Of a stretch of 60,000 bases of DNA, positions 1 to 10,755 are shown piece by piece. A program made the position numbers and the translations under genes. Each line of letters starts with the position of its first letter. Position 1 is the stretch's first letter. The notes under the pieces are model-generated. The model saw nothing but the letters and a program-made list of their open reading frames with translations. It had not been told where the DNA came from and made no database searches. Source of the DNA: Takakia lepidozioides (Eukaryota; Streptophyta; Takakiopsida; Takakiales; Takakiaceae); contig CM060733.1 in NCBI GenBank assembly GCA_030704615.1, positions 67,024,001 to 67,084,000 of the forward strand, in the 5' to 3' direction.

Positions 1-1
1 G

Positions 2-3000
2 GCAAGCCTGCAAGTTATTCAGCGAGAGAGACTTCAACGAATTGTCTCCCTCCATAACCCGTTTGAGGAGATACTGATGGTGGATGAAGTGATTGCCTGG
101 CCAGGCTCTAACTCTAGGTCTATCAATGAAGCAGGGGAACCCAGCAAGAAGGAAATTGTTGGGAGTAGTGACCCTCTATCGGAAGGTACGTCCCAACCAG
201 TAACTGGGGATGATATTCATCGAACTGGGGCACTGCACATGCGAGCAGCTGGTTCATGGGAAATAAAGCCCCATTCAAGTTGCGCAATTGTAGAATTTGA
301 TTTGGATTCTGAAGAGGAAGAAAGATTTGAAGGATGGGTTCACATATGGTTATCCCAAGATTCACAAGGTGGGGAGGCTCATAATTTGATTCTACCAATC
401 AATGTTAATGTGGGCCAGTCAGACACAACTTACCCATCCATTTGGCCAGTGCCTGGTGTTCTGGATTTTGGAATGCTGGTTGGAGGAGAGCACGAAATCA
501 CACAACCTCTTGTCCTCCTGAATTCTGGTGATGAATTAGTGCAGGTGAGGTCACTCTCTTTTTGTTTCTACACAATTGCTTAACATAGCAATACTACACA
601 CTGTGAAATGGCATGGCCTACTGTTAAGGCAAGCTAGCATTTGCACACATGAGATGTTCAGTTCATAGGCAAGGGCCATGGACATACCCAGCAGTCCGTA
701 GTAGTCTGCCAGGCGCAAATCTGTCAGTGCAGCTGCTTCACTTTGTTAGTTCTCAGCATGTGGAAGTACTGATCTTTCATGCCAGGAATGTTTTTGACTT
801 TCTTCAACATATCAAGATATACAAGCTAGGCCCATGTCATTGGTGACACTCATGTTTCTATTCATTTATTAGGAAAAACACTTGGGAACTTGACTCTGGG
901 CAATGAGTTGTTGGAACCTTCAACCCTCAGTTTTGTCAGTCATTTATCTCTAAAGTCCATTGTTGCGGAAAGTGCTGATTAAAGGAGGATCCTCGTTAGT
1001 GGGCTGGCCACCCATGTCCTTTTAGTCTAGGTTTATGTCCCTACTGTACATCTCATGTGAGGGAAACAAATGATTGATGTGCAGATAGAGGAGATATATG
1101 AGCTTTTTGGAGACCCAAATGTGGCTGGCATACAATTTGAAAGAGGGATGGTGCTGCTTCCTGGCAGTGAGACTGAGGTTGCGACGATCACATACAAGCG
1201 TATTGAGGAGAGGCTTGTGAATGAGCCATATGAAGCCCAGCCGTATGGATGGAGCCACAGATTAGTAGTTCGTACTAACAGCACCGGCAGTCCCCACATG
1301 GAAGTTCCATATCATGCCCAAATTTTGCCAGCATCAACTGAGTCCCATCCCCCCCAGTCATCTTCAGGTCTCGTCACAGAAACCCTAGTTTTGCAAGCAT
1401 CGACTCAGTCCTCTCATTCATCTCCAGGCATCATCACAGAAACCATAGGTAAATTGGCCGGGAATCTGAATCCCCGAGAGTCTTCGGATAGGAGTCCTCC
1501 AAGGTCCCAGATGCTTTTTGAGAACTTCCATATATATGCCAGGATTAGGAAGGTCCAGTCAATGGCTAATCTGCCAAGTCAACCACTCCCCACAACCATG
1601 GAAGGGGCACAGCTGAATGGGTATGAGCTCTTTGGCGTCCTTCTCCTAGTACTAGTTGTCTTCTTCTGGATGCTCACATTGTCACGTGAACACCCATCTT
1701 TGATCAATGGTCTCAAGGATGTGCCGCAGCGAAACGTGTCAGGTCATATTGGTCCCTTAGTAGGCACTGCATCCATGACAAACCAGGATAGTCTTAGCAA
1801 GTTGAAAGGCTTAGGAGCTCTTGCAGCCTTGGGGTCAGCTCTAGAAACTGATGATTGTAGCCCCTCTTCTCAGCTACCTCTTTCTCGAATTAGAGTAAAA
1901 GTTTCCAACTCGTCGTCTTCCGTTACACATCAAGGTTCAAAGCTTTCCAGTAGTGGGATCACCCCGAAAGAAGCAAGGTTGGGATCACTGAATACGGCCT
2001 CCCGGAAAACTAACTATGACAAAAAATGCCAGGTGGCTCTTCGGCCAGACTACCAGCATGCAGAAAGAATCAACCCCGAGGCTCCACATGAAAGTTCTCA
2101 AATAAACTATTCAGGAACACTACCTCCAAATGCCAAGCAGCCACCATTCTTGAAATTGTTGAAGGCAGGGGTTGACTTTAAAGAAGTGGTTGATGGAGGG
2201 AGCTTGAAAGACTCTTTTTTGGGGCTTGCTCCCTGCTCCCCAGTGCAGGGCTCGCCCAAGAAGGGAACCACCCCATTTAGGCAAGGTGCTCCTCAGAAGT
2301 CTCAGCCCCTCTTTCCCCATTCACAAACACAACCGGAAAAGGATAAGAGCCGGAGAAAGAGGAGGAAGGGGACTGTCGTTTCAGTGAAGGAGGATCCGGG
2401 CTCTAACCTGAGCACAAGTGGGGTTTCGTCACCTTCATCTCCTGCCTCCCCAGTGACTCCAGCTAGTATCTCTAAACCTGTCAACCCTTTTCTTCCCACT
2501 GAACCTCATTCCACTCTCTCAACTAGTTTGTATTCTGGCCATTCCTCTTTGTCTGCAGCATGCTTTAGCCTCGAGAGTGTTGGGGCTGGTGCACAGCCAG
2601 CGACCTCTCTTACAAAGCTCGGCATGGAAGGCGGGAGCAGTTCCCAGGAGGATTTAAGAGTCTCACTTGCAGGGCAAGAAAGTCTTACTGTTGATGCTGC
2701 ATGCACTGCATTGCGGCAGATGGCACAAGCAAAATCAGCTCATTTGAATTGGCCCAATGTGGGGAAATGGGAGATAGCTGTTGGCAAGAGAGTGAGCAGC
2801 AATCAGTGTGTTGCTGTTACACCCCATTCCTTGGCAAGTGCCACAGGTCCTACAAAAGGAGATGATATGGAGGAGGAGAGTCCTCGAAGTTGGACCAATC
2901 GACGTGGTCACAAGGATGGAGTGATCCACGGGCAGCTCAGAAAGGGTGCACCAGCACTGACCTCATCTGCCACATTTCCTTGCCGCAGTGCTCGGGCCAC

Positions 3001-3808
3001 TGGGTGGAATATTTCAACAACTGCGCATGGCACGACCAATGTGTTTGCTCCAATCACTGGCAGCTCCAGATTTCTTTCAGCATCAGCCATGGCTCCATCG
3101 TGTCGTGCTCCGGGAGCCAAGATGGTAAAGCACTCTCTTGGGCAAAGTGATTGTGAACTTTACCAGTATACCAAGAGGACCAGTGAAGATCTGATAGATA
3201 GCTGGAGTAGCGACCTCGGGTGTAGAGTCAATCCACAAAGTGGCATGACAAATATGGGAAGGGCTTCTCAGAACAGTCCAGCGAGCCCTCTCCCAGAGCA
3301 AACCTCAGGAGACTCTGTGTACGATATATGGGGCAACAATTTTTGGGAGATCACTCAATTTAGCACCCAACATGGGCAGCAGGGTTTGTTGGGGGAGCCT
3401 GGGATGGAGGGAGATGCAGTAAGCAGTTTCCACAGGCTCCTTGTACCCGACAACTCAGGAAGCCTCTTCTCGGGGTCAGTATTTGTAGGGCCTCAGCTGG
3501 ATGTTTCCAGCAATAGGAGCCCGGTTTCCAGTTGCCCCATGTCTCCGGTGTCTGGATTCTCTGTGTACTCGGATGCCTCCAATCTACAATCAGCAGGCAG
3601 CCTCACATTGTCTCCAGTCGCATTCAGTGAGTTTTCAGGACATTTGAATGGGCCCCTGGAATTTACTCAGAAAAGCTCAGTTGTCAGCAGGTCATTGGAG
3701 ATGGCGAAGCCTCGTGTGAGGGGTCCTTACACTCCACCCATGGGGGGAGCTCCCATACAGACAATCAAAGTGGGGGCATCAAAAGTGGGGCCCACTCCAA
3801 CTCTATGA
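2..3808 (+). CDS. TMEM131-like transmembrane protein, 3' part of gene (5' end outside window)
   Basis: Two exons are visible: 2-544 and 1085-3808. The first is open from the window edge, so the ATG at 77 is internal. Its donor (CAG|GTGAGG) and the acceptor (GTGCAG|ATA) are both phase 0 and join LVQ to IEEIYE. The luminal part has the beta-sandwich style of the TMEM131 family (HNPFEEILMVDEV, VPGVLDFGMLVGG, LLPGSETEVATITY). A single hydrophobic helix (FGVLLLVLVVFFWML) lies near 1630-1680. A tail of about 700 residues follows, rich in Ser, Pro and Gly, with a basic patch (KSRRKRRK, about 2345) and a WGNNFW motif near 3330. In animals TMEM131 helps load secretory cargo into COPII carriers; a similar ER role here is inference. 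There is no internal stop or frameshift, so the gene looks functional. Family assignment is from recognised motifs, not a search. Confidence 0.8.
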
Positions 3809-5353
3809 AAGATGTATCATGGTCCTTCTGGACAATGGAAGAACCAGTTTGTACAAGGCTTTGGCCATTCCAATCGAACCCTCTACATTATGCCATTGTT
3901 ACTGTGCAGATGAATCCTCTACAATTTCTTTGATGGAGAAGTGTGGGGGGGAGGCACTGTTTTCCTCCCTAAACCCCGTTTTTCCCTCACTCTTCACAAG
4001 AAATAGGCGCCAGTTAACTGAAAGGTGGGTAGCCCATAATGCCTCTGGGAATTAGTAAATGGATACTTGCACATCAACTGTCTCGATAAGGTAGTGAAGT
4101 GCAAATTTGGTCCCTTTCTTCAAAGGTGAGAACTTATGCAGCAAGATCAGAAGTAACTGCCAAATCCAGGACAGTTCTGGTCCTGAGCTTGGTAAACATT
4201 CAATGGCCTGTCAAAGAAAGAGGCAGCAAGAGCTGGCACACTGCACAAAGCATTGGCGCCTTCAATTGCAGACCTGCAGTGTTGTTTTTGGTGGACTATT
4301 TTGGGATTGATGATTTGGAAATCAGGGGGATCAAGTGTTAGGGCGAGAGGATGGGGGCTCCGCAAGTTGCGGTGAGTGAGCCCCCAGGGACTTTGATTTT
4401 CTAAGCTCCAGGCCTCCCATGGACCGGTTCCCCTGGCTTCATCTCTCCCGCTTCTTCATGGTTGATATGAGGATCAAAGCCTCTCTCGCCCAGCCCTTGG
4501 CAGGTGCCTAAACGTCTCACAAGGGTCCACAAGCAATTCAGGAGGAAGAGAAACGAGAATGATAACTTCCCTAGTGTGAGGATATAAGAAGTGACTCTGT
4601 GTGTGGGAGCTGAAAATGTCGAGCAGCAACCTGGCTCTGATAACCCCTACAGCTGACAATGCAATGGATTAGGAGAAGAGTGATTAATCACACAACTGAA
4701 GAAAGGAGTCGCAACAAGTGAATTAGCAGCAAATGTCAGAGTTGGCGCATTAGGATACCACCTTGCCTTGTCCTTGACAATTACGATTTTAAGCTGGCCG
4801 AAGAGAGACGGAGTTATGAAATGCTTCAGACATAGTTAGGAATTGCAAACAAGGATTCCGAATCCTTAATCCAACATAAACCACCCAGAGCTTGGGATTG
4901 AAGAGAAGAAGCAGTGTCACACGCTTTGAAGGTCAGCAAGGTTGTCGAGCGGCTCTTGCATTCTCCGACGCCTCATCCAGTTTACGGAGGAGCCGGTTTG
5001 CGAAGTTAAGGGACACACAGGAGCAGCATTTGCCTTAAAGGTCTTAAGTGCACTCAGAATCCCGAGGGAGAGCGGTAAAGCATTCAACTTTGGTGCAGAT
5101 TCCAGCATGCCAACGCCGATCAGGGCGGCTGGATTTAATCACGCCGCTCAGGGGGAGGCTGAGTAATGCGGCACCCCAAGAGCATGCATGCAACGGCGTC
5201 CTGGTTTCAAGAAAGAGAAGTAGGGTAATGAACAAGAGGCTTGAACAGACTCACTCAGCTTTCGTTATCAGGTATCCATACATTAGGAGGGGCCTCTTAG
5301 GTGGGCGTGATAGGGGATCCAAGGGAATAGCAATCATGCAATTATCCCTGTAA
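3809..5353. other. 3' flank of the TMEM131-like gene, no recognised gene
   Basis: The start presumably holds the 3' UTR of the upstream gene. Short open frames on both strands near 3820-4360 and 4920-5350 show no motif I recognise. I could not place a convincing polyadenylation signal. Confidence 0.5.
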
Positions 5354-5527
5354 ATTTTGTTGAGTTCCAGTGAACTCAAGGAAGGATGGCTACTCACTGA
5401 TTTCTTGAAATCACGAGAGAATGAGTCAGCGGAAGCAAAGGAATGGAAAGCATTCCTGAAAGAGTTTCAGGGTTTACCAGTAGCAATACAACAAAAGATC
5501 TTTCTTTCAAATTGCGAAAGAAGATGA
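5354..5527 (+). pseudogene. short coding relic of unknown family
   Basis: The frame opens after a TAA at 5351 and runs about 57 codons to TGA, without a usable start. It reads like real protein: Glu/Lys-rich and helical, with motifs LKEGWLLTDFLKSREN and KAFLKEFQGLPVAIQQK. It lies just upstream of a retroelement fragment (5640-5888) on the same strand and could be element coding sequence. I do not recognise the family. Confidence 0.3.
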
Positions 5528-5639
5528 TAAATGGGGATTGAAGGGAGGAGTGATCAATATTGCACGAGCCCATGGGAAAGTAGGAGTGTAAATGAGATTT
5601 GGCTTTCTCGTTTAGCTTTATTGATTACTCTATTACCAA

Positions 5640-5888
5640 TCAGAAAAGTATGCTACACTAGTTATGTCTTCAAAGAAGGCTGTTCAAATTATGGATATTG
5701 TCATACAATCATAGAAGAAGTGGAGTACTGGATACCCAAAGACTTGTTACAAGTCCGATACACTGAGAAGGACAAATGGTATTATTGTGCCCACTAAAAG
5801 ATTGGTGATCAATCAGTTAAGTCGTGCTACGGATTCTGGCAGGATGGTGTAATGTTGAAGAAAGGGTAGAGACCACTATAATTTTTCA
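5640..5888 (+). repeat. fragment of the Ty3-like element upstream region (inverted copy at 34,028-34,283)
   Basis: About 250 bp matches the reverse complement of 34,028-34,283, with a few substitutions and small indels. The match starts at cagaaaagtatgctacactag and ends near gaccactataat. The 34-kb copy sits immediately upstream of a gag relic, so this is probably the leader or LTR-proximal part of that element. The open frame across it (5531-5797) is probably not a gene. Confidence 0.7.
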
Positions 5889-5889
5889 G

Positions 5890-6390
5890 ATGTAGCTACG
5901 GCTGAGCCTAGCCGCGTGAGCCCAGGAGCTTGGTTCACGCTTTGCCCTCTAAGCGTGAGCCTAGGTTCACGCTTGCTACGTGAGCCCAGGGTTTAGAGGA
6001 GGGAGAAGCAAGTCCCATAACCGAGGACAAGGTTTAGAGGGGGTCCTATTACCGTGGAAGCGTATATTTGGAAGAAGAGGTGAACACGACAAAACTTCCA
6101 AACACGGCAACATACGGCTAACATGGCAAACACGGCAATATTGAGTCCCTTTTACAAGCACGACGATCCCAATTCCCATAGCCCTACTTCGTCAACCCCA
6201 AGCACTCCCACCCCAAGCACTTCACGCTGTTGGTCCCACCCTCGACCAGCCCCAAGCGCTCCACCTTGAAGACGAGCCCCAAGCCGCGATCCCACCTGGC
6301 CCCACTCTCACCAAGCCCCAGCCTTCTCTGGTCACTGTTCCTATAAGTTATACTCTTGCAGCAGCCACACCCACTAGTGAGTTCCTTTTC
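5890..6390. repeat. short inverted CGTGAGCC/GGCTCACG motifs and low-complexity flank
   Basis: CGTGAGCCcag, CGTGAGCCtag and their reverse (ggttcacgc) recur between 5905 and 5995. Related motifs occur near 20,369-20,440. A 'caaacacggcaa' type motif repeats near 6090-6140. No gene is seen. Confidence 0.45.
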
Positions 6391-6669
6391 TACCCACCGA
6401 CAATAGTACAACTATCTAGAAAGTATAACTCTCTAGAAAGTCACCTAGTGAACTAGGGAAGATGGCTATACCAACTCTGGCCCGCGAGTAGCGGGTTTAA
6501 CGGGTTTTGGACCTAGTTGGCGGGTGCGGGTCCGGTTCCGGGTTCATTTTAAAAATGAACCCGGGTCAGGGTCCGAGTTTAGGGTGATGGCACGGGTCCG
6601 GATCCGGATAGGTAACCCGGACCCTAACCCGTCGGGTACAATCTGGACCCGCACAACACTGTCGTCGAT

Positions 6670-6781
6670 GTCGTCGATGATCATAATGAAATCATGATCA
6701 TGAAGAAATTGAGTGCGTTGACGCACTCAATTCTCCGGGGGGGGGGGGGGGGCAATAAAAAAAAAACAAGAAAAAAAAGTT

Positions 6782-6812
<31 letters not shown>

Positions 6813-6908
6813 GTCCCCTCTCCCCCCCCCCCCCCCCCGGCGGAGAACTGAGTGCGTCAACGCACTCAATTTCTTCATGATCATGATTTCATGATGATCA
6901 TCGACGAC
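6670..6908. mobile_element. foldback (MITE-like) element, copy 1
   Basis: Arms of about 70 bp face each other (6670-6739 and 6839-6908). Each starts or ends with GTCGTCGATGATCAT or its complement and contains GAGTGCGTTGACGCACTC, itself a palindrome. The loop has poly-G, poly-A, T/G runs and poly-C. There is no coding capacity; translations across it are artefacts of low complexity. Confidence 0.7.
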
Positions 6909-6962
6909 ATCTACCCAAATGCCGAAAAAAATAAAATAAAAAATAAAATAATTTTTTTTCCT

Positions 6963-6990
6963 TATTATTATTATTATTATTATTATTATT
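6963..6990 (+). repeat. (TTA)n microsatellite
   Basis: About nine TTA/ATT units. A related tract at 7588-7610 follows a long poly-A run (about 7545-7577) in the second copy of the tandem duplication. Confidence 0.8.
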
Positions 6991-7313
6991 GGAATTCTTA
7001 TGTGCCACGCCCGCTTAATTCCCAGCCCTCTTTCCCTCCAATAGTAGAACTATCTAGAAAGTAGAACTCTCTAGACAGTCAACTAGGGAAGATGGTTATA
7101 CCAATTGGCTATACCAACTCTGGCCCGCGAGTAGCGGGTTTAACGGGTTCTGGACCTAGCTGGCGGGTCCGGGTCCAGTTCCAGGTTCATTTTAAAAATG
7201 AACCCGGGTCAGGGTCCGAGTTTTTGGTGATGGCACGGGTCCGGATCCGGATAGGTAACCCGGACCCTAACCCGCCGGGTACCCGGGGTCAAAATCCGGA
7301 CCCGCACAACACT

Positions 7314-7525
7314 GTCGTCGATGATCATCATGATCATGAAGAAATTGAGTGCGTTGACGCACTCAGTTCTCCGCCGGATGGGGGGGGGACAAAACAAAAC
7401 AAAACAAAACAAAAAACTTTTTTTTCTAGTTTTTTCTTATTGTCCCCCCCAACCCCGCGGAGAACTGAGTGTGTCAACGCACTCAATTTCTTCATGATCA
7501 TGATTTCATGATGATCATCGACGAC
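7314..7525. mobile_element. foldback (MITE-like) element, copy 2
   Basis: Same arms as copy 1 (7314-7377 and 7456-7525), with the internal GTGCGTTGACGCAC palindrome. The loop differs: a shorter G run, then (CAAAA)n and poly-T. It sits at the equivalent position in the second tandem body, so it was copied with the duplication rather than inserted separately. Confidence 0.7.
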
Positions 7526-7544
7526 ATCTACCCAAATGCCGGAG

Positions 7545-7579
<35 letters not shown>

Positions 7580-7839
7580 GTTTTTCCTTATTATTATTAT
7601 TATTATTATTTGGAATTCTTATGTGCCACGCCCGCTTAATTCCCAGCCCTCTTTCCCTACAATAGTAGAACTATCTAGAAAGTAGAACTCTCTAGAAAGT
7701 CAACTAGGGATCTGGCCCGCGAGGGGGGCTGCTATTTCATGAGCCATGAGCCATGAGCGGCATGATCTTTACATTTGTAGCATGCACACAGTAGAATGTT
7801 GAATGATAGAACTCCTGCAAATCATTGAGTGTAGCTGCA

Positions 7840-7988
7840 TCACTTAAGGGTTGCATGACCGATACTGTCATTGCATTTTGATAGTTTGAATGAGAGGGCT
7901 CAGCTTTGGAAATTTGTTGCTTAAAGGCTGAATGCAGATGTGGTGCTTGGAAGAATGTAGATACAGTTAAGGGGCGTTTTGTATCCAC
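7840..7988 (+). mobile_element. LTR fragment 'A' (inverted relative to 47,187-47,340)
   Basis: This segment is the reverse complement of 47,187-47,340 with few differences. On the minus strand both copies give the same short peptide (VDTKRPLTVS..). The related LTR at 46,672-47,340 reads on the minus strand, so this piece is in plus orientation. Confidence 0.7.
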
Positions 7989-7989
7989 C

Positions 7990-8345
7990 TCTATCAACAT
8001 TCCAAGATACACTATAATCATCTGTCATTCTCTCTACACCTCCCTGGTTTGAAGTCCATACCACCACTCCATTCTATTTTTCAAAATGTTCTCATCTCAT
8101 TTACACTAACTCCAGAGCCCTTCAGAAATTTCAATAACATCTATCCTAAGTCAAAGAAGAAGAAGACCCTTCACACTTAACTGATACATACCCATGTTCA
8201 AGCGGTGGATTCCATGCTCGAGCTGGCACCTCACCCTCCCTGTCATCAGCCGCCTTAATGTTTGCTGTTACTTGCATCCGCCGGCGCTTCTCCAAAATGA
8301 AGATCTCGTATACTAAATTCTTCATTGTTGCAGCACCCCAGTCTA
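7990..8345 (+). repeat. segment 'C', direct copy of 47,342-47,665
   Basis: About 330 bp matches 47,342-47,665 in the same orientation, with small indels near 8118-8145. On the minus strand both copies read a conserved peptide (DREGEVPARAWNPPLE). I cannot tell whether this peptide is a captured exon or chance. The segment abuts fragment A at the opposite end from its position in the 47-kb locus. Confidence 0.7.
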
Positions 8346-8379
8346 GAACGCAGGAGGTGGCCCTAACTCTCCCATCGTT

Positions 8380-8877
8380 GTGGGTTCTGTGCCACCAGTA
8401 CCCCCACCTTATTATGGTATGCCTTAGTACCCACAGTCTGGCACTCAGTATGGTCAGGGTCAATATGGTGCTCCTCCATATGGGCAGTATGGCCAGTATC
8501 CTCCTCCACCATATTTGCCACCCCCTAATAGCTATGGGGGTGGCAGGCCACCGGAATATCCTCCTGCTTATGGACAGTATGGCCAGTATGGTCCTCGGCC
8601 TTCTGGCCAACAGCCATGGCCACCAGTCCCTACTTGGCAAGATCCTGCTTTGAATTCTCCTGAGCGCACGGAGGTCTCTGAAGGAGGGGAGGGTGCCGTT
8701 TCAAAGAATGATAGAACCAATGCTTTAAGGAGGGCTAATAGCTCAGCCAAAATTGAAGCTGCCAAGGTGAAGGAAGAGAGAATAGCTGCAGGTCTTCCTC
8801 CCACGGTGATTTTGATGAACCTCAAAGGCCTTTCTGCCTTTTACATGGGCGTCACCAAGTCGACGGAACCTCGATAG
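8380..8877 (+). pseudogene. Pro/Tyr/Gln-rich protein exon relic
   Basis: One frame reads a low-complexity region rich in PPPYYG, YGQYGQY and PPEYPPAYGQY, then a charged helical part (SSAKIEAAKVKEERIAAGLP). A TAG near 8430 interrupts the repeats where the neighbouring pattern predicts CAG. No start codon or splice site was resolved. The shape is that of an RNA-processing or adaptor protein with a Q/P/Y-rich arm, but I do not recognise the family. It overlaps the end of the minus-strand ORF below, so the two probably meet at a junction near 8855. Confidence 0.4.
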
Positions 8878-9430
8878 CCCTCAAAACAAGCTCATTACTG
8901 ATGCGGCACCTCGAGCTAAACTGCAATGCGGTCGTTCTGGTGCCCTTGGTGGAGCTGACCACAATGTCATGCCCATCAATGATTTTACCATCATACATTG
9001 ACAAGGTCACTGTGGGCCTCATGTGCCCGTGCGATTCGTCTTTGCAACTCAGCCGAATGTCTCCATACACTGGAAGAGCGGAGTGAACTCCACGAATATA
9101 GTTTTCTCCGGTGCCGTCCTCCCTGGTCCACTGGCAGCAGTTCCAGCGCCAAAGCAAGGCCGTGCGTGATCTCTCCGACATCCCATTCCAGCTTGGTATA
9201 TCGAGGTCAACAATTTTCAGGACCCACAGACTGCATTGACCCTCGCCCTCACCTCGCTCAAAGCGGTAATAGCCCTCCAAATACTCCATTGCGCGCAAAG
9301 ACTCCCGCTTGATTCCAGAAGCGTCAGTGAAAACAGAGAGCCAGACAATGATGTCTCCTGATTCTGGTTTGAACATAGCATAATCGTGGCCATGATAAGG
9401 GCAGTCAGCAGGATTCCGGCGGCACGGCAT
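8852..9430 (-). CDS. unidentified 192-residue open frame
   Basis: This frame is uninterrupted and has varied, protein-like composition. Cys/His near the start (CRRNPADCPYHGHDYAMF) could bind metal. Later motifs include SGDIIVWLSVFTDASGIKR, CSLWVLKIVDLDIPSW and TVTLSMYDGKIIDGHDIVV. I do not recognise the family. It could be one exon of a longer gene, since the ATG at 9430 has no obvious promoter context. No transposase or polymerase motif is visible. Confidence 0.45.
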   Translation of the reverse strand: MPCRRNPADCPYHGHDYAMFKPESGDIIVWLSVFTDASGIKRESLRAMEYLEGYYRFERGEGEGQCSLWVLKIVDLDIPSWNGMSERSRTALLWRWNCCQWTREDGTGENYIRGVHSALPVYGDIRLSCKDESHGHMRPTVTLSMYDGKIIDGHDIVVSSTKGTRTTALQFSSRCRISNELVLRAIEVPSTW

Positions 9431-10119
9431 CCTTGAAGAAGATTAGCGGAGTACGCTCAATGACAGCAGCTCCCGGATGGAGGAGGCAGCAGTGCGGTGG
9501 CTGGAAGAAGTTCAAGCAAATGCTGCAATTCCTCACAAACACTCCAGGGCACATTTAAATTTCCCCCCTACAGGAACCTGCACGGATGAAGATTGGCTGC
9601 TCCATGAATGTAGCCGTTTTAGTTTCCTTCCCTGCCATGCAAACTATGGGCAGTAAGTGCCAGGTGGGCCTATAGCCACCCGAGACGTCGAAGTCCATCC
9701 CCCCTTCGATGTAAATGCGGCGCCGAATTTCCATCTGGGGGATGGACTTCGGTGGCAGATTTCAAACTATACCCCGTGGATGAGAAAGACTTATCGGTTC
9801 ATCCACCGCTGGCGTGATGAACACGTTACACGATGATTGGTGGGTATGTGGGACCCAGATGCTCCATTATTGGAGCCCGCACTGCTCTTCCGCTTCTCAT
9901 CATTCCCTAATTCTGCAAATAGACAACCTCACCCTCATATCTATACTAAAACAAAGGATAGCAGATCTTCCTTGTTTATATTCTACTCTATCCAGATTAC
10001 AGCCATGATTGACACTAAAACCCTAGAGTTGCATCGATTCCAGACTCACAGTGCTGGAACCAGAAAATCAGAACAAAACAAACACTACTACACATTCAGT
10101 GGTTGTAGGAGGCCTGACA
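9431..10119. other. no recognised gene; one strong inverted repeat
   Basis: Arms CGAAGTCCATCCCCC (9689-9703) and GGGGGATGGACTTCG (about 9737-9751) can form a hairpin with a loop of about 33 nt. Nothing else is recognised here. Confidence 0.5.
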
Positions 10120-10623
10120 AACTGATTGCTTCTGCAAGCATCAGAATGAAGAGGATCTTTGTTTGGGAAAAAAGGAAGAATGACGGGAGGGTCACTTGTG
10201 AGATAAAAGAAAAACCATGAGAGGCAGGGATTACCTATGTCTATACATTGTGGTATATCCATGTTGCCTTCTCACATCATAGTGCTATCATTCTGGAGGA
10301 AGTTCAGCATGTACAGCTTAAAGGGAATCACTTCATAGGCTGTGTGTTCACCCTGATAGTGATCTGTTTGTAAGACTGAAATCATCACACCAACCTTATT
10401 GGTGCATGCAAACCCTACTTAGATGTACCAAATCATGAAAGGGAGAACCTTCCCAGTCTCATCCATGTCTTCTCTTCCGCTGTGACGTGGATGAGGGCAT
10501 CTGGTCTCTGATCATGAATGGTGTAGATCTACTAATTAAGGGCTTGTGTCTTAGGCTAGCAAGCTTACCTTTCACTAAGAACTAGATTAGAATTAGACAG
10601 AAGGGATTTATGCCCTTCTTTTT
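10120..10623 (+). mobile_element. LTR fragment 'B' (inverted relative to 46,672-47,175)
   Basis: This is the reverse complement of 46,672-47,175. It ends at 'tttatgcccttcttttt', the same end that in the 46-kb copy abuts the primer binding site. Here it runs into unrelated DNA (cacactacag), so no internal region follows and it is a solo or truncated LTR. Together with fragment A it makes most of one LTR, split by 2.1 kb. Confidence 0.75.
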
Positions 10624-10683
10624 CACACTACAGTAGATGCAACTGTTCATTTGCACCGACATGAAGCATGTGACGAAGCTTAT

Positions 10684-10755
10684 GCCAATTGGAAGCATTA
10701 GACTGAAGTCATTGTCGGATGCCAGTTGGAAGCATTCTGAAGTCATTGTCAGATG
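10684..10755 (+). repeat. about 35-bp tandem duplication
   Basis: 'ccaattggaagcatt..gaagtcattgtcggatg' is followed at once by 'ccagttggaagcatt..gaagtcattgtcagatg'. There are two imperfect copies. Confidence 0.7.

Larger units (their letters stand above)
6395..7710 (+). repeat. about 0.63-kb tandem duplication with a third partial boundary copy
   Basis: The block starting 'actatctagaaagta' at about 6411 recurs at about 7049 and 7671. Between these marks two full bodies share the same order: GGGTCC/CCGGGT-rich segment, palindrome ggttcattttaaaaatgaacc, foldback, (TTA)n, then 'ggaattcttatgtgccacgc'. The third copy stops soon after 'gtcaactaggga'. Two bodies and three boundary copies could come from an LTR-like structure or from unequal exchange. 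Confidence 0.75.

Noticed and set aside
5531-5797. 88-residue ORF as a gene
   Set aside because: Most of it is the repeat shared with the leader of the gag element at 34 kb; no conserved domain is seen.
6470-6660. Telomere-like or rDNA-like GGGTTTAACGGGTTT motifs
   Set aside because: The motifs are irregular and embedded in a duplicated GGGTCC-rich unit; no TTTAGGG array follows.
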